Shown here in pieces: positions 20,737 through 29,024 of a DNA stretch of 46,931 nt (within the stretch, counting starts at the first letter, position 1; every line of letters begins with the position of its first letter). A program made the position numbers and the translations under genes. Source of the DNA: Methylocystis sp. (GTDB lineage: Bacteria > Pseudomonadota > Alphaproteobacteria > Rhizobiales > Beijerinckiaceae). Below the pieces are notes generated by a model. The model searched no databases. It saw nothing but the letters and a program-made list of their open reading frames with translations, and had not been told where the DNA came from. The stretch spans positions 1 through 46,931 of the forward strand of contig NZ_JAKFWS010000055.1 of the NCBI RefSeq assembly GCF_021731785.1, given 5' to 3'.

Positions 20737-22089
20737 ATGCGATTGGAGCGATCTGTGCGAGAATCCGCATTTTTGCAGTTTGTCCGCGGCGTTGCGCTTG
20801 TCGTCGGCGCAGTCGCGCTCGCGCCGGCCTGCGCCGCTTTGGAACAGGATGGACAGGCCGAGTGGGCGCAGCGCTATGACGCCGACGCCCGCCTCACCGT
20901 GTCGCGTTCGACCACTCCCATACTTTCGACCCAGACGGTGGCCGCGACGGAAGCTGCGATCCAGCGCTTTCGCGAAATCGTCGGCAATGGCGGCTGGCCG
21001 CAGGTGCCCTCGGGTCAGCAATTGCGGCTCGGCTCGAACGGACCGGCCGTCTCGGCTCTTCGCCGTCGGCTGATCGCCTCGGGCGACATCGGGCCCGAAA
21101 CCGGCGCAAGCCCGGTGTTCGACTCTTATGTCGAGGCGGGGGTGCGTCGATTCCAGGCCCGTCATGGCGTCATCGCGACCGGAGTCGTCAATCAGCAGAC
21201 GGTCCAGGCGATGAATGTTCCGGCCGAGACCCGGCTGCAGCAGCTCGAAACCAACCTCGTGCGTTTGCGCAGCTTTTCCCGCGAACTCGGCAACCGCTAC
21301 GTCACCGCGAATATCCCCGCCGCTACGGTGGAGACCGTGGAGAACGGCGAGGTCATGACCCATCACATGGCGGGCGTCGGCAAGATCGACCGGCAGTCGC
21401 CGGTGATGCAGACCAAGGCGATCCAGGTCAATTTCAATCCGTTCTGGACCGTGCCGGCGTCGGTGATCCGCAAGGACCTCATCCCCAAGATGCAGGCGGA
21501 TCCAAACTATCTCAACGCCAATCACATCCGTGTTTACAACAAGGACAATCAGGAGCTGCAGCCCGAGCAGATCAACTGGCGCTCGCTCGATGCGCTCAAT
21601 TTCCGGTTCCGCCAGGACATCGGCGGCGACTTCAACTCGCTCGGCGTGGTGCGCATCGATATCGCCAACCCCTATGGGGTCTATATGCATGACACGCCCG
21701 CGAAGGGCGTTTTCGGCGACGATTTCCGCTTCGTCTCGTCGGGCTGCATCCGGCTTCAGAACGTTCGCGACTATGTCGCCTGGCTCTTGAAGGAGACGCC
21801 GGGTTGGGACCGCGACCATATCGACCAGGTCATCGCTTCCGGCGAGCGCGTGGACGTCAAGATCACGCCGGCCGTGCCGGTTTACTGGGTCTATGTCACG
21901 GCGTGGGCGACGCCGGACGGGGTCACCCAGTTCCGCGAGGACATCTATCAGCGCGACGGGCTCGGGCTGCGCTCAGTCGGCGCCGATCAGGCGGCCCCGA
22001 CGGTCGTGCAGGCGGCGCGTCCGATGGCGTCCGATGGTTTGATTCAGGGCGACGACGACAGCTATTTCGAGGAGCGCCCGCGGCGATAG
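20737..22089 (+). CDS. L,D-transpeptidase (YkuD) with peptidoglycan-binding domain
   Basis: 450 residues. An N-terminal signal peptide (FVRGVALVVGAVALAPACAA) directs it to the periplasm. Residues about 85-165 form a peptidoglycan-binding domain (RLGSNGPAVSALRRRL...GVRRFQARHG). The YkuD catalytic domain follows, with the active-site Cys in SSGCIRLQN and the upstream His in YMHDTPAKG. Such YcbB-like enzymes make 3-3 cross-links in peptidoglycan, which are abundant in Rhizobiales. The C-terminal tail (DDDSYFEERPRR) is acidic and probably disordered. 268 bp upstream have no gene. Confidence 0.92.
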   Translation: MRLERSVRESAFLQFVRGVALVVGAVALAPACAALEQDGQAEWAQRYDADARLTVSRSTTPILSTQTVAATEAAIQRFREIVGNGGWPQVPSGQQLRLGSNGPAVSALRRRLIASGDIGPETGASPVFDSYVEAGVRRFQARHGVIATGVVNQQTVQAMNVPAETRLQQLETNLVRLRSFSRELGNRYVTANIPAATVETVENGEVMTHHMAGVGKIDRQSPVMQTKAIQVNFNPFWTVPASVIRKDLIPKMQADPNYLNANHIRVYNKDNQELQPEQINWRSLDALNFRFRQDIGGDFNSLGVVRIDIANPYGVYMHDTPAKGVFGDDFRFVSSGCIRLQNVRDYVAWLLKETPGWDRDHIDQVIASGERVDVKITPAVPVYWVYVTAWATPDGVTQFREDIYQRDGLGLRSVGADQAAPTVVQAARPMASDGLIQGDDDSYFEERPRR

Positions 22090-22098
22090 CCGCAGCGC

Positions 22099-22521
22099 TT
22101 ATTGCCCCACAGCGTCGCCGCGCGTCGCGCGCCAGGTTCCGCCGCAAAGGTCGGTCGACGACGACCACGCGCCGGAGCCCTTGCCGTTGCGAAGCGTTCC
22201 GTGAAAGCGCACGACGCGCTCGCCTTCACCCGTGAACCTTGCGACGATCGTTCCCTCTTCGTCGACATAGCCCCAGGCGGAGCCGGCAGGGCCGGGCGCG
22301 GCGGCGATCTTATTGTCGACGATGTCGAAGGACGGCGGGATCAAGAGCTGGCATTCGCCGACCGTCGTCGCGGCTTCGATGCTCCATCTGCCGTTCGTAT
22401 CGCCGACCGGGCCTGAAAGCGTCTGTTCGTTCTCCGGCTTGGCCTTTTGGCCGTGCGGCTGTTTGGCGTATGCGCCCCCAGCCGCCACGCAGGCTGCAAG
22501 CGCCAACGCTAGAATTCTCAT
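22099..22521 (-). CDS. Small exported hypothetical protein
   Basis: 140 residues. The ATG at 22521 overlaps the stop of mutA (ATGA), so it is coupled to that gene although nothing suggests a shared function. A signal peptide is evident (MRILALALAACVAAGGAYA). The mature protein has two Cys (GECQLL, DLCGGTW) that could form a disulfide and a beta-rich pattern (GSAWGYVDEEGTIVARF). No family was recognised. Confidence 0.7.
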   Translation of the reverse strand: MRILALALAACVAAGGAYAKQPHGQKAKPENEQTLSGPVGDTNGRWSIEAATTVGECQLLIPPSFDIVDNKIAAAPGPAGSAWGYVDEEGTIVARFTGEGERVVRFHGTLRNGKGSGAWSSSTDLCGGTWRATRGDAVGQ

Positions 22522-24383
22522 TTGGCCTCCGAAAGCGCGCCTCGCAGCGCGCCATGCATGTCGCAGCCTGCGTAGATAAATTCGGTCACGCCGGCATGGC
22601 GCAAGCGCTCCTCGAGTTCCCCAGGCCGGCCGGCGAGATAAATTTTGGCGCCAGCGCCTTTGAGCGCAAGCGCCGCCGTCTCCGCAGCGTCTCCATAGAC
22701 CCTGTCGGATGAGCAGATGCAAGCGAGTTTGGCGCCGGATTCCCGGTAGGCGTTGACGATTTCGATCGTCGATTCGGATTCCGGGCCGAAAACGGCCTCG
22801 ACGCCGCCGGCCTCGAAAAAGTTCTTGGCGAAATTCGCCCGCGACGTGAAGGCGGCCACCGAACCGAGATTGGCCAGGAAAATATTGGGCCGGCGCCCCG
22901 TGTCGGCGAAATAAGCGTCCGATTCCTCGCGCAGCCGCTCAAATGGCTCGGCAAGACGATGTGGCGCGAGCGCGGCGCTTCTTAGCCCGCCTTCCGGCGG
23001 CTCGACGCTTTCGGCGGCCGCGTCGTAGGGCGCCAAAACCTCGAGCGCGCCCTCGTTTATGTCGGGAAACTGGTTTGCGCCGATGAGCTTGTCCTTGGCG
23101 CGAGCCGTGTTCTTCACCCGCAGCGCCGCGGCCTCCGCGACGCGCGCCTGGAACGCTCCCGTCTCAAGCGCCTTGGCGAGACCGCCTTCGGCTTCGATCT
23201 CTTGAAACAGCGCCCACGCCCGCTGGCACAGCGCGTTGGTCAGCGCCTCGAAGCCGCCGGCGCCGTTCGTCGGATCGTCGACGGCGTCGATATGGGCTTC
23301 GTCTTGCAGGACAAGCTGGGTGTCGCGCGCCAGCCGTCGGGCAAATTCATCGGGAGCGCCCAAAGCCTGAGTGAACGGCAGCACCGAGACGGCGTCGGCG
23401 CCGCCGACCGCCGCCGAGAAGGCGGCGAGCGTCCCGCGCAGAATATTGTTCCAAGGATCGCGACGCGACATCATCCGCCAAGCTGTCTCTGCGAAAACCA
23501 GCGTCGGCATTGGATTGACGCCGCAGGCCTCTTCGACCCGCGACCAGAGGCGCCGGGCCGCTCGGAATTTGGCGACGCCCAGCAATTCGTCGGCGTCAGC
23601 GCTGAATCGGAAGGCGATCAGGCGCCGCGCCCGATCGAGATCGACTCCGGCGTCAGCCAAGGCCCGGAGATAGGAGAGCGCCGACGACAGCGCGAAAGCG
23701 AGCTCCTGCGACTCGGTCCCGCCGGCCGCATGCACGACGCGGGCGTCCGCCACCGCAGTCGCGTAGCCGTAGCCGGCGTCCGCAGCGGCCCTCACGTCCC
23801 GCGCGAAGCTTTTGGAGGCTTGCGACCACGGCTCCGCGGCGAACCCGTGCCGCGCCTGTGCGCCAAGGGGATCGAAGCCCATCGAAACTCGGGTGAGCGA
23901 CGGTTCGATGTGGCGACGGTCGATGAGGCGCATGAGCGCCGCGCCGGCGCGAGGCGCGCGCGGCGAATGGTCAAGCGTTATGGGAATGCCGTAGTCGAGA
24001 CGAACATTGGCGAGCGTGTGGGCGATCGCGTCATCGTCGTCGCCGGCGAGTCCTCCGCCATAGGTGCCGATCGCGCCGGCGAAGACAAGATGGAGTCCGT
24101 CGGCGCCGCCATCGAGATCGTGCAGCGCCAAGCGGTTGGCGGCGTCGGCGTCGGAGACGTCGACGCGCGCGAGTATGGCCCAGCGCCCGGGGTTCGTCCG
24201 CAGGGCCGGGACGGGCGAACCTGCGGCGTGGGCGTAGAGCGGCCCAATGGAAAGACCGTCATAGGTCCTGGAGACGAGCGTTTCGAAGGACGCGCCTTTG
24301 AGCGCGCGCTCGACGAGAGCGCGCCATTGGGCTTCGGTGGCCTGTGGAAAAGCACCCGCCAGCGCCGTCTCCTGTCCCGTCAT
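22518..24383 (-). CDS. mutA: Methylmalonyl-CoA mutase small subunit
   Basis: 621 residues from the ATG at 24383, preceded by GGAGGG about 11 bases upstream; an ATG at 24425 in frame is less likely. The TIM-barrel part has the mutase patterns LYAHAAGSP, YGIPITLDHSPRAPRAG and DPTNGAGGFEALTNAL. The C-terminal flavodoxin-like domain (RPNIFLANLGSVAAFTSRANF) lacks the cobalamin-binding DxHxxG, as expected for the non-catalytic MutA chain. With MutB it isomerises succinyl-CoA and methylmalonyl-CoA. The downstream gene, where mutB would normally sit, is an unrelated small exported protein, so mutB must be elsewhere. It is divergent from the ACP-ketosynthase operon. Confidence 0.9.
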   Translation of the reverse strand: MTGQETALAGAFPQATEAQWRALVERALKGASFETLVSRTYDGLSIGPLYAHAAGSPVPALRTNPGRWAILARVDVSDADAANRLALHDLDGGADGLHLVFAGAIGTYGGGLAGDDDDAIAHTLANVRLDYGIPITLDHSPRAPRAGAALMRLIDRRHIEPSLTRVSMGFDPLGAQARHGFAAEPWSQASKSFARDVRAAADAGYGYATAVADARVVHAAGGTESQELAFALSSALSYLRALADAGVDLDRARRLIAFRFSADADELLGVAKFRAARRLWSRVEEACGVNPMPTLVFAETAWRMMSRRDPWNNILRGTLAAFSAAVGGADAVSVLPFTQALGAPDEFARRLARDTQLVLQDEAHIDAVDDPTNGAGGFEALTNALCQRAWALFQEIEAEGGLAKALETGAFQARVAEAAALRVKNTARAKDKLIGANQFPDINEGALEVLAPYDAAAESVEPPEGGLRSAALAPHRLAEPFERLREESDAYFADTGRRPNIFLANLGSVAAFTSRANFAKNFFEAGGVEAVFGPESESTIEIVNAYRESGAKLACICSSDRVYGDAAETAALALKGAGAKIYLAGRPGELEERLRHAGVTEFIYAGCDMHGALRGALSEAK

Positions 24384-24673
24384 GTTCGCCGTCGCCCTCC
24401 GTTGTTTCGCGCGGCCTTTTCGCATGAACCCGTCCGCCGGGCCACTGCAAATCCGTCAATTGCGGAGCGGGCTTTATTTTCGGGGCCAAACGCCTTAACC
24501 AGTGCCGATCGCGCTTCGGGCGGGTGAGCGGCGCGTGAGAGCGGAATGGCGGGAGTAAGAGTCGGGCGGTCCGGCCGTGCGGCCCGATGAGAGGCGTCGG
24601 ATCGGCGTCGCCGCGTCAAAGCGCCGCGCGGGCCATCGCCAGGCGGCGAAGAACCCCTGAAATGGAGGGACTC
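24384..24673. other. Divergent intergenic region between mutA and the ACP operon
   Basis: 290 bp that must contain the promoters of mutA (minus) and of the acyl-carrier-protein operon (plus). No gene is supported here, and no clear promoter boxes could be named. The stretch at 24662-24673 holds the strong GGAGGG ribosome binding site of the ACP gene. Confidence 0.4.
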
Positions 24674-24949
24674 GTGACAGACAATGTGCAGGACAAGAGT
24701 CAGCTCGTCGACGAGATCGTAGAGGTGATCGCATCGGAAGGGATGGTCGATCGAAGCAAGATCACTCCCGACGCGTCGATTGAAAGTCTCGATCTCAAAT
24801 CCGTGGATATAGTTATGATTCTCACGGCGCTCGAAGAGAAGTTTAATGTCTATATCCCGATGGATGGATCGCTGCAGGAAGCCAAGGACGTTAAAAGTCT
24901 GATCGAGGCGATCGCAGATCATATTCAGAAAGAACGCGAGAAACAGTAA
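24674..24949 (+). CDS. Acyl carrier protein (operon-specific)
   Basis: 91 residues from the GTG at 24674, chosen because GGAGGGA sits 4 to 6 bases upstream; an ATG at 24662 would put that site inside the gene. The acyl carrier fold is clear: ESLDLKSVDIVMILTALEEKF, with Ser43 as the phosphopantetheine site. The usual DSL is KSV here, marking it as distinct from the fatty-acid AcpP. The next gene, a ketosynthase, starts directly after the stop. It should carry the growing acyl chain for the enzymes of this operon. Confidence 0.9.
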   Translation: MTDNVQDKSQLVDEIVEVIASEGMVDRSKITPDASIESLDLKSVDIVMILTALEEKFNVYIPMDGSLQEAKDVKSLIEAIADHIQKEREKQ

Positions 24950-26185
24950 ATGGCGTTCTCGCGAGCGCGCCCCCAAGGGCGCCGCGTCGTTATTTCCGGC
25001 ATGGGCGCTGTCTGCGCCTCGGGCGTCGGCGCGCAAAAGCTCTGGGAAGCGGCGCGCGACGGCGTCGGCCAGATTCGTCCGCTCAAGACCGAACGCCCTT
25101 ACGACGGCCGTATCAAAATGGCTGCGCAGGTGCCCGACTTCGATCCGGCCGAACACATCGAAGCCAATGTCCTTCCGTTCTGCGATCCCTTTACGCAGTT
25201 CTGCGTCGTCGCGGCCGACGAAGCGATGGCGCAGGCGGGGTTTGGGCGCAAAGACGTCGCCGGGCCCGGAACGGCCGTCATCATCGGCTCCGGCATCGGC
25301 GGCATGACGACGATCGAGGACGGCATCTATCGATATTATGTCGAAGGAACGCGGCCCGAGATGCTCAGCGTCCCCAAGCTCATCCCGAGCGCCGCGCCCG
25401 CGACGATCGGCATGCGCTATTCCTGCCTCGGCCCGACCTTCGCCATAGGCAGCGCCTGCTCGTCGGCGACGCAGTCGATCGGACTCGGCATGCAGATGAT
25501 CAGACAAGGCCTCGTGGACAAGGCGATCGTCGGCGGCGCCGAAGCCTGCGTCATCAATGCGACAATCCGCGCCTGGGAGGGCCTGCGCGTGTTGACGCCA
25601 AGTCTGTGCCGCCCCTTTTCGAAGGGCCGCAACGGCATGTCGCTTGGCGAAGGCGCCGCCGTGTTCATTCTCGAAACAGAGGAGTCGGCGCGGGCGCGGG
25701 GCCACGAACCCTTGTGCGAACTCGCCGGCTACGGAACCACGAGCGACGCCAAGGACCCGGTGCGCCCCGATCTCGAAGGCGCGGCAAGTTCGATCGCTTT
25801 GGCGCTGGAAGACGCCGAAATGGAGCCGCAGCAGATTCACTACGTGAACGCGCATGGCACCGCGACTCACGCGAACGACATCACCGAAGCCGAGGCGATT
25901 TTGCGCGTGTTTGGCGACTATGGGCGCGTGGTGCCGGTGTCGTCGACGAAGCCCATTCACGGTCACGCGCTCGGCGCGAGCGGCGGCCTGGAGCTCGTCA
26001 TCACCATTAAGGCGCTTCGCGAACAAATCGCGCCGCCGACGATCAATTTCCTGGAGCGCGATCCCAAATGCCCGCTCGACGTTGTCCCCAACGCCGCGCG
26101 CCAGCACAAGATCGATGCGGCAATGTCGAATTCTTTCGCTTTCGGGGGGATCAACGCCGTGTTGATCGTGCGTCATGCCGCTTGA
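24950..26185 (+). CDS. Beta-ketoacyl-ACP synthase (KAS I/II type)
   Basis: 411 residues, full length for FabF-like enzymes. The Cys-His-His triad is intact: Cys170 in GSACSSATQ, His302 in NAHGTATHANDITE and His339 in KPIHGHALGASGG. It therefore can condense acyl chains with malonyl-type extender units. Its ATG follows the ACP stop with no gap (TAAATG), and the next gene starts inside its end. FabF for primary metabolism normally sits in a fab cluster, so this is a pathway-specific copy that works with the adjacent ACP. Confidence 0.93.
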   Translation: MAFSRARPQGRRVVISGMGAVCASGVGAQKLWEAARDGVGQIRPLKTERPYDGRIKMAAQVPDFDPAEHIEANVLPFCDPFTQFCVVAADEAMAQAGFGRKDVAGPGTAVIIGSGIGGMTTIEDGIYRYYVEGTRPEMLSVPKLIPSAAPATIGMRYSCLGPTFAIGSACSSATQSIGLGMQMIRQGLVDKAIVGGAEACVINATIRAWEGLRVLTPSLCRPFSKGRNGMSLGEGAAVFILETEESARARGHEPLCELAGYGTTSDAKDPVRPDLEGAASSIALALEDAEMEPQQIHYVNAHGTATHANDITEAEAILRVFGDYGRVVPVSSTKPIHGHALGASGGLELVITIKALREQIAPPTINFLERDPKCPLDVVPNAARQHKIDAAMSNSFAFGGINAVLIVRHAA

Positions 26186-26570
26186 GCCGCTGCGCGCCCT
26201 GGGTCCGTTTCGGCTGCGCGTCGATCCGGCGCGCGTCGCGGCGTACGCGCGGGAAACGGGTGGCGACTGCGCGAGCGTGCCGCTCGCCTATCCCGCCGTC
26301 TGGCTTAGCGAGCCCTCGCTTTTTTCAGCGGTGCACGACCTCTGCGCCGAACTTGACGTCGTGCCCGTGCATGAGTCGCAAAGCTTCTCCTATGACAAGC
26401 CTCTCGTCGCCGGAGAGAGCTATGATTTGAGCGTCACCATGAGCCGCGAGGAAGCGCCGCCGCGCCTGATCATGGCGGCGATTGTCGCGACGCCTGGCGG
26501 CGAAACCTGCGCGCGAATCGAAACCCTGTTGCGGCTGGTCCCGCGCGCCGGATTTGGGAGCGCGTCATGA
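26175..26570 (+). CDS. Hotdog-fold dehydratase subunit, MaoC/HadA-like
   Basis: 131 residues, overlapping the ketosynthase gene by 11 bp. The sequence (PFRLRVDPARVAAYARETGG, then LAYPAVWLS and SQSFSYDKPLVAGESYDL) fits the N-terminal, non-catalytic half of double-hotdog hydratases. The catalytic Asp-x4-His of MaoC proteins is not visible. Together with the next gene it would form a heterodimeric (R)-3-hydroxyacyl dehydratase, in the way HadA pairs with HadB in mycobacterial chain elongation. Assignment rests on pattern and context. Confidence 0.7.
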   Translation: MPLEPLRALGPFRLRVDPARVAAYARETGGDCASVPLAYPAVWLSEPSLFSAVHDLCAELDVVPVHESQSFSYDKPLVAGESYDLSVTMSREEAPPRLIMAAIVATPGGETCARIETLLRLVPRAGFGSAS

Positions 26571-26971
26571 GCGACGCCATCAAGGTCGGCGACCAATTGC
26601 CGGAGACCGTCATTGGTCCTTTCGATGCGTCTTCGCTCGTGCGTTACGCCGAGGTGTCGGGCGACGCTAATCCCCTGCATCTCGATGATGCAGTGGCGGA
26701 AGCGATCGGCCTGGCCGCGCCGCCGGTGCACGGTATGAAGCTTCTTGCCGCCTTTGAACCGATGCTGAGAGCGTGGCGCGGAGACCTCGTCATCGCTTCG
26801 CTTGCTGGAAAGTTCGTGCAGCCGATTTTGCGCGGGGAGACCGTCAGGCTGTCGGGACGCGTGCTGCGCGCGAGCGACGACGAGATTTTCGTCCGACTTA
26901 CGGCTTATGGCGCGGCTCGGGCGCCGGGCATTGTCGGCGAAGCCACTCTGCGGCCGAAGGCGGCGACATGA
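26567..26971 (+). CDS. MaoC-like dehydratase subunit, HadB-like
   Basis: 134 residues; its ATG overlaps the preceding stop. The hydratase-2 motif is intact in YAEVSGDANPLHLDD (Asp and His catalytic pair), followed by APPVHGM and a beta-strand region VIASLAGKFVQPILRGETV. It should remove water from 3-hydroxyacyl-ACP (or hydrate the enoyl form). Coupling to the HadA-like gene supports a heterodimer. A fatty-acid FabZ/FabA is ruled out by the motif. Confidence 0.85.
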   Translation: MSDAIKVGDQLPETVIGPFDASSLVRYAEVSGDANPLHLDDAVAEAIGLAAPPVHGMKLLAAFEPMLRAWRGDLVIASLAGKFVQPILRGETVRLSGRVLRASDDEIFVRLTAYGAARAPGIVGEATLRPKAAT

Positions 26972-27004
26972 ATTTCCGGCTGCTCAGCGCAACGCGGTCT
27001 TCAG

Positions 27005-27865
27005 ATGCCTAAAAGCGCCGTTCGCGTTTTTATCACCGGCGCCTCCAGCGGGATCGGGCGCGCGCTGGCGCTCGCCTATGCGCGCGAGGGCGCGAGCCTT
27101 GTCTTGCTAGGCAGGGACGCCGAGCGGCTTGAGGCGACCGCGCGCGCCTGTCTCGCCGACGGCGCGGAAGAGGCCGAGACTCATGTCGCCGACGTGCGGG
27201 ATCGCGAAGCGATGGCGCGCATCGTTCAGTCTGCGCATGACAACCGCCCCCTCGACCTTCTCGTCGCCAACGCCGGCGTGTCGACCGGACTGTCGCCCGG
27301 CCAGATTCTCGAAACGCCCGAGGCGGTGCGCGCCATGCTCGCGATCAATGTCGCAGGGGTCTTCAACGCCGTCGAGCCCGCCATATTGCCGATGTGCACG
27401 CGTAAACGAGGCGCCATCGCCATCGTGGGCTCGATGGCCGGCGTGCGCGCGCTCCCCCATTCGCCCGCCTATTGCGCGGCGAAGGCATGCGTTCACATGT
27501 GGGCGGACTGCCTGCGCGCCCAACTCGCGCCCTATGGCGTGCATGTCGCGCTAATCGTGCCGGGCTATGTGAAGACGCCCATGTCGGCGCGCACCATTGT
27601 GAAGACGCCCTTTTCGGCGCGCGCCATCGCAAAGACATCAGCGTCGGCGGGCGTCGAATCCTGGCAACCGGGCGCTCTTTCCGACGAAGAAGCCGCACGC
27701 ATCATCAAGAATGGGCTCGAACGCCGGCGCAACGTCATCGCCTTTCCGCGGTATATGTATTGGGCGATGCGCCTCTTCTCCCTCTTGCCGGCGGCGCTCG
27801 TCGACGGCGCCCTGCGCCAGTTTCCCGCCGAAGTGCCGGAGACGTCGGAGCGCGGGGAAAGGTGA
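27005..27865 (+). CDS. SDR-family oxidoreductase (probable ketoreductase)
   Basis: 286 residues. The NADP-binding TGASSGIGRALALAYAREG, the NAG motif LVANAGVS, catalytic Ser in VGSMAG and YxxxK (YCAAK) are all present. In the pathway it most likely reduces the 3-ketoacyl-ACP made by the ketosynthase. Right after the conserved PGYVKTP segment, where the substrate loop lies, there is a tandem duplication of 10 residues (VKTPMSARTI / VKTPFSARAI / a decayed third unit). The hydrophobic C-terminus (YMYWAMRLFSLLPAALVDGAL) suggests membrane association. It ends in a GTGA overlap with the glycosyltransferase. Confidence 0.88.
   Translation: MPKSAVRVFITGASSGIGRALALAYAREGASLVLLGRDAERLEATARACLADGAEEAETHVADVRDREAMARIVQSAHDNRPLDLLVANAGVSTGLSPGQILETPEAVRAMLAINVAGVFNAVEPAILPMCTRKRGAIAIVGSMAGVRALPHSPAYCAAKACVHMWADCLRAQLAPYGVHVALIVPGYVKTPMSARTIVKTPFSARAIAKTSASAGVESWQPGALSDEEAARIIKNGLERRRNVIAFPRYMYWAMRLFSLLPAALVDGALRQFPAEVPETSERGER
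27569..27658 (+). repeat. Tandem 30-bp repeat inside the SDR gene
   Basis: Units at 27569-27598 and 27599-27628 agree at about 25 of 30 positions (both begin GTGAAGACGCCC and share TCGGCGCGC). A third, weaker unit follows at 27629-27658 (AAAGACATCAGCGTCGGCG). The repeat length keeps the reading frame and expands the substrate-loop region of the reductase. Confidence 0.75.
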
Positions 27866-29019
27866 TCTTCGACGTTATCACGTGGACGGCGGCGGTCTAT
27901 TGGCTCATCGCGATGGCGCTGCTGGTCGCCTCTGTTGCGGCGACAATCGCGCAACCTTGGATCGCCGCGCGCCGCGCCACGCGTCGAGACCGGCCGCCGG
28001 TCTCGATAATTCTTCCGGTCAAGCTGCTCGAAAAAGGGTTCGACCGCACGCAAGAATCCGCGCTGACGCAGCACTATCGCGACTTCGACGTGACGGTGTC
28101 CGCAACCGACCTCGATGCGCCTGCGGTTCAGCGCATGCGCGTCATTCTCGCGCGCCATCCGACCGCGCCTTCGCGCATTCTCCTTTCGACGGCGAAATTC
28201 GCGGTCAGTCCGAAGGTCGACAATCTTTACGCGCCCGTCATGCAGGCGGCGCAAGACGTCATCTTCGTGAAGGACGCCAATGTACTGCTTGAGCCGGATG
28301 CGTTGACGCAGCATATGAGACAGCTGACAGATGAAGTCGGGCTGGTTTGCGCCATTCCTTACTGTGCGCGGCTTGAAAATTTCGCCGCCCATGTCGAGGC
28401 GGCGATCATCAACGGTCCGCATGCGCGCGTGCTGTTTCTCGCCTCCGCGTTGGGGCAGGGACACGGCATCGGAAAAATCATGCTATTCAGGCGATCCGAC
28501 TTCCTGCGCGCGGGCGGCTTCGACGCGATTTCCCATACGGTCGGCGAAGACAACGCCCTGGCGAAGGCGATGCGACGGATCGGCAAGTGGCCGGTTTTCT
28601 CCCATAGACCCGTCCGGCAGGAGCTTGGCGCTCGCCACTTTGTCGATGTTTATCACCGGCAATTGCGTTGGATGGTTATCCGCCGCAACGACGAACTCAT
28701 TTCATTCTTGGCCGAGCCAATATGCCAAGCGGTTCCGGCAGTTATCGCCTCAGCCCTCGCCGCCCCGCTCCTCGGCCTAGCCCCCACCGTCGCCGGGTCG
28801 GCGACGCTTTTGCTGTGGTTTGCGCTCGAGACATTGCTTTCCATGGCGAAAGGATGGCAGTTATCTTGGGCGGCGCCCGCGGTGTTCGTGGTTCGCGAGG
28901 CGACGATGCTGGCGGTCTGGTTGAACGCCTGGGTCACCGACCAGGTGGTCTGGGCGAAGGACAGCGTGAATGCGCGCGCCGGGGCTAAACCTCCGCCGGT
29001 TCCGCATGAAGAAGGATAG
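27862..29019 (+). CDS. Ceramide-glucosyltransferase-like GT21 enzyme
   Basis: 385 residues from the GTG overlapping the SDR stop. An N-terminal membrane helix (YWLIAMALLVASVAATIAQPW) precedes the GT domain. GT21 marks are VSIILPVKLLEKGF, ATDLDAP, the KVDNL segment, GEDNALA and the QLRW acceptor motif in YHRQLRWMVIRR. C-terminal hydrophobic segments follow. Relatives transfer glucose or related sugars onto ceramide or other lipids (including HpnI in hopanoid lipid A-type pathways). Located directly after ketosynthase, dehydratase and reductase genes, it probably glycosylates the lipid these make. No serine palmitoyltransferase gene is seen nearby, so the acceptor need not be ceramide. Confidence 0.85.
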   Translation: MIFDVITWTAAVYWLIAMALLVASVAATIAQPWIAARRATRRDRPPVSIILPVKLLEKGFDRTQESALTQHYRDFDVTVSATDLDAPAVQRMRVILARHPTAPSRILLSTAKFAVSPKVDNLYAPVMQAAQDVIFVKDANVLLEPDALTQHMRQLTDEVGLVCAIPYCARLENFAAHVEAAIINGPHARVLFLASALGQGHGIGKIMLFRRSDFLRAGGFDAISHTVGEDNALAKAMRRIGKWPVFSHRPVRQELGARHFVDVYHRQLRWMVIRRNDELISFLAEPICQAVPAVIASALAAPLLGLAPTVAGSATLLLWFALETLLSMAKGWQLSWAAPAVFVVREATMLAVWLNAWVTDQVVWAKDSVNARAGAKPPPVPHEEG

Positions 29020-29024
29020 GCCGT

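Noticed and set aside
24380-26176. Long minus-strand frame opposite the ACP and ketosynthase genes (598 codons)
   Set aside because: Translation shows no domain, while the plus-strand genes have full catalytic motifs; a high-GC shadow.
27472-27861. Upstream extension of the GT21 frame into the SDR gene
   Set aside because: The extension overlaps SDR catalytic and C-terminal residues. The GTG at 27862 gives the typical stop/start overlap and a natural N-terminal membrane helix.
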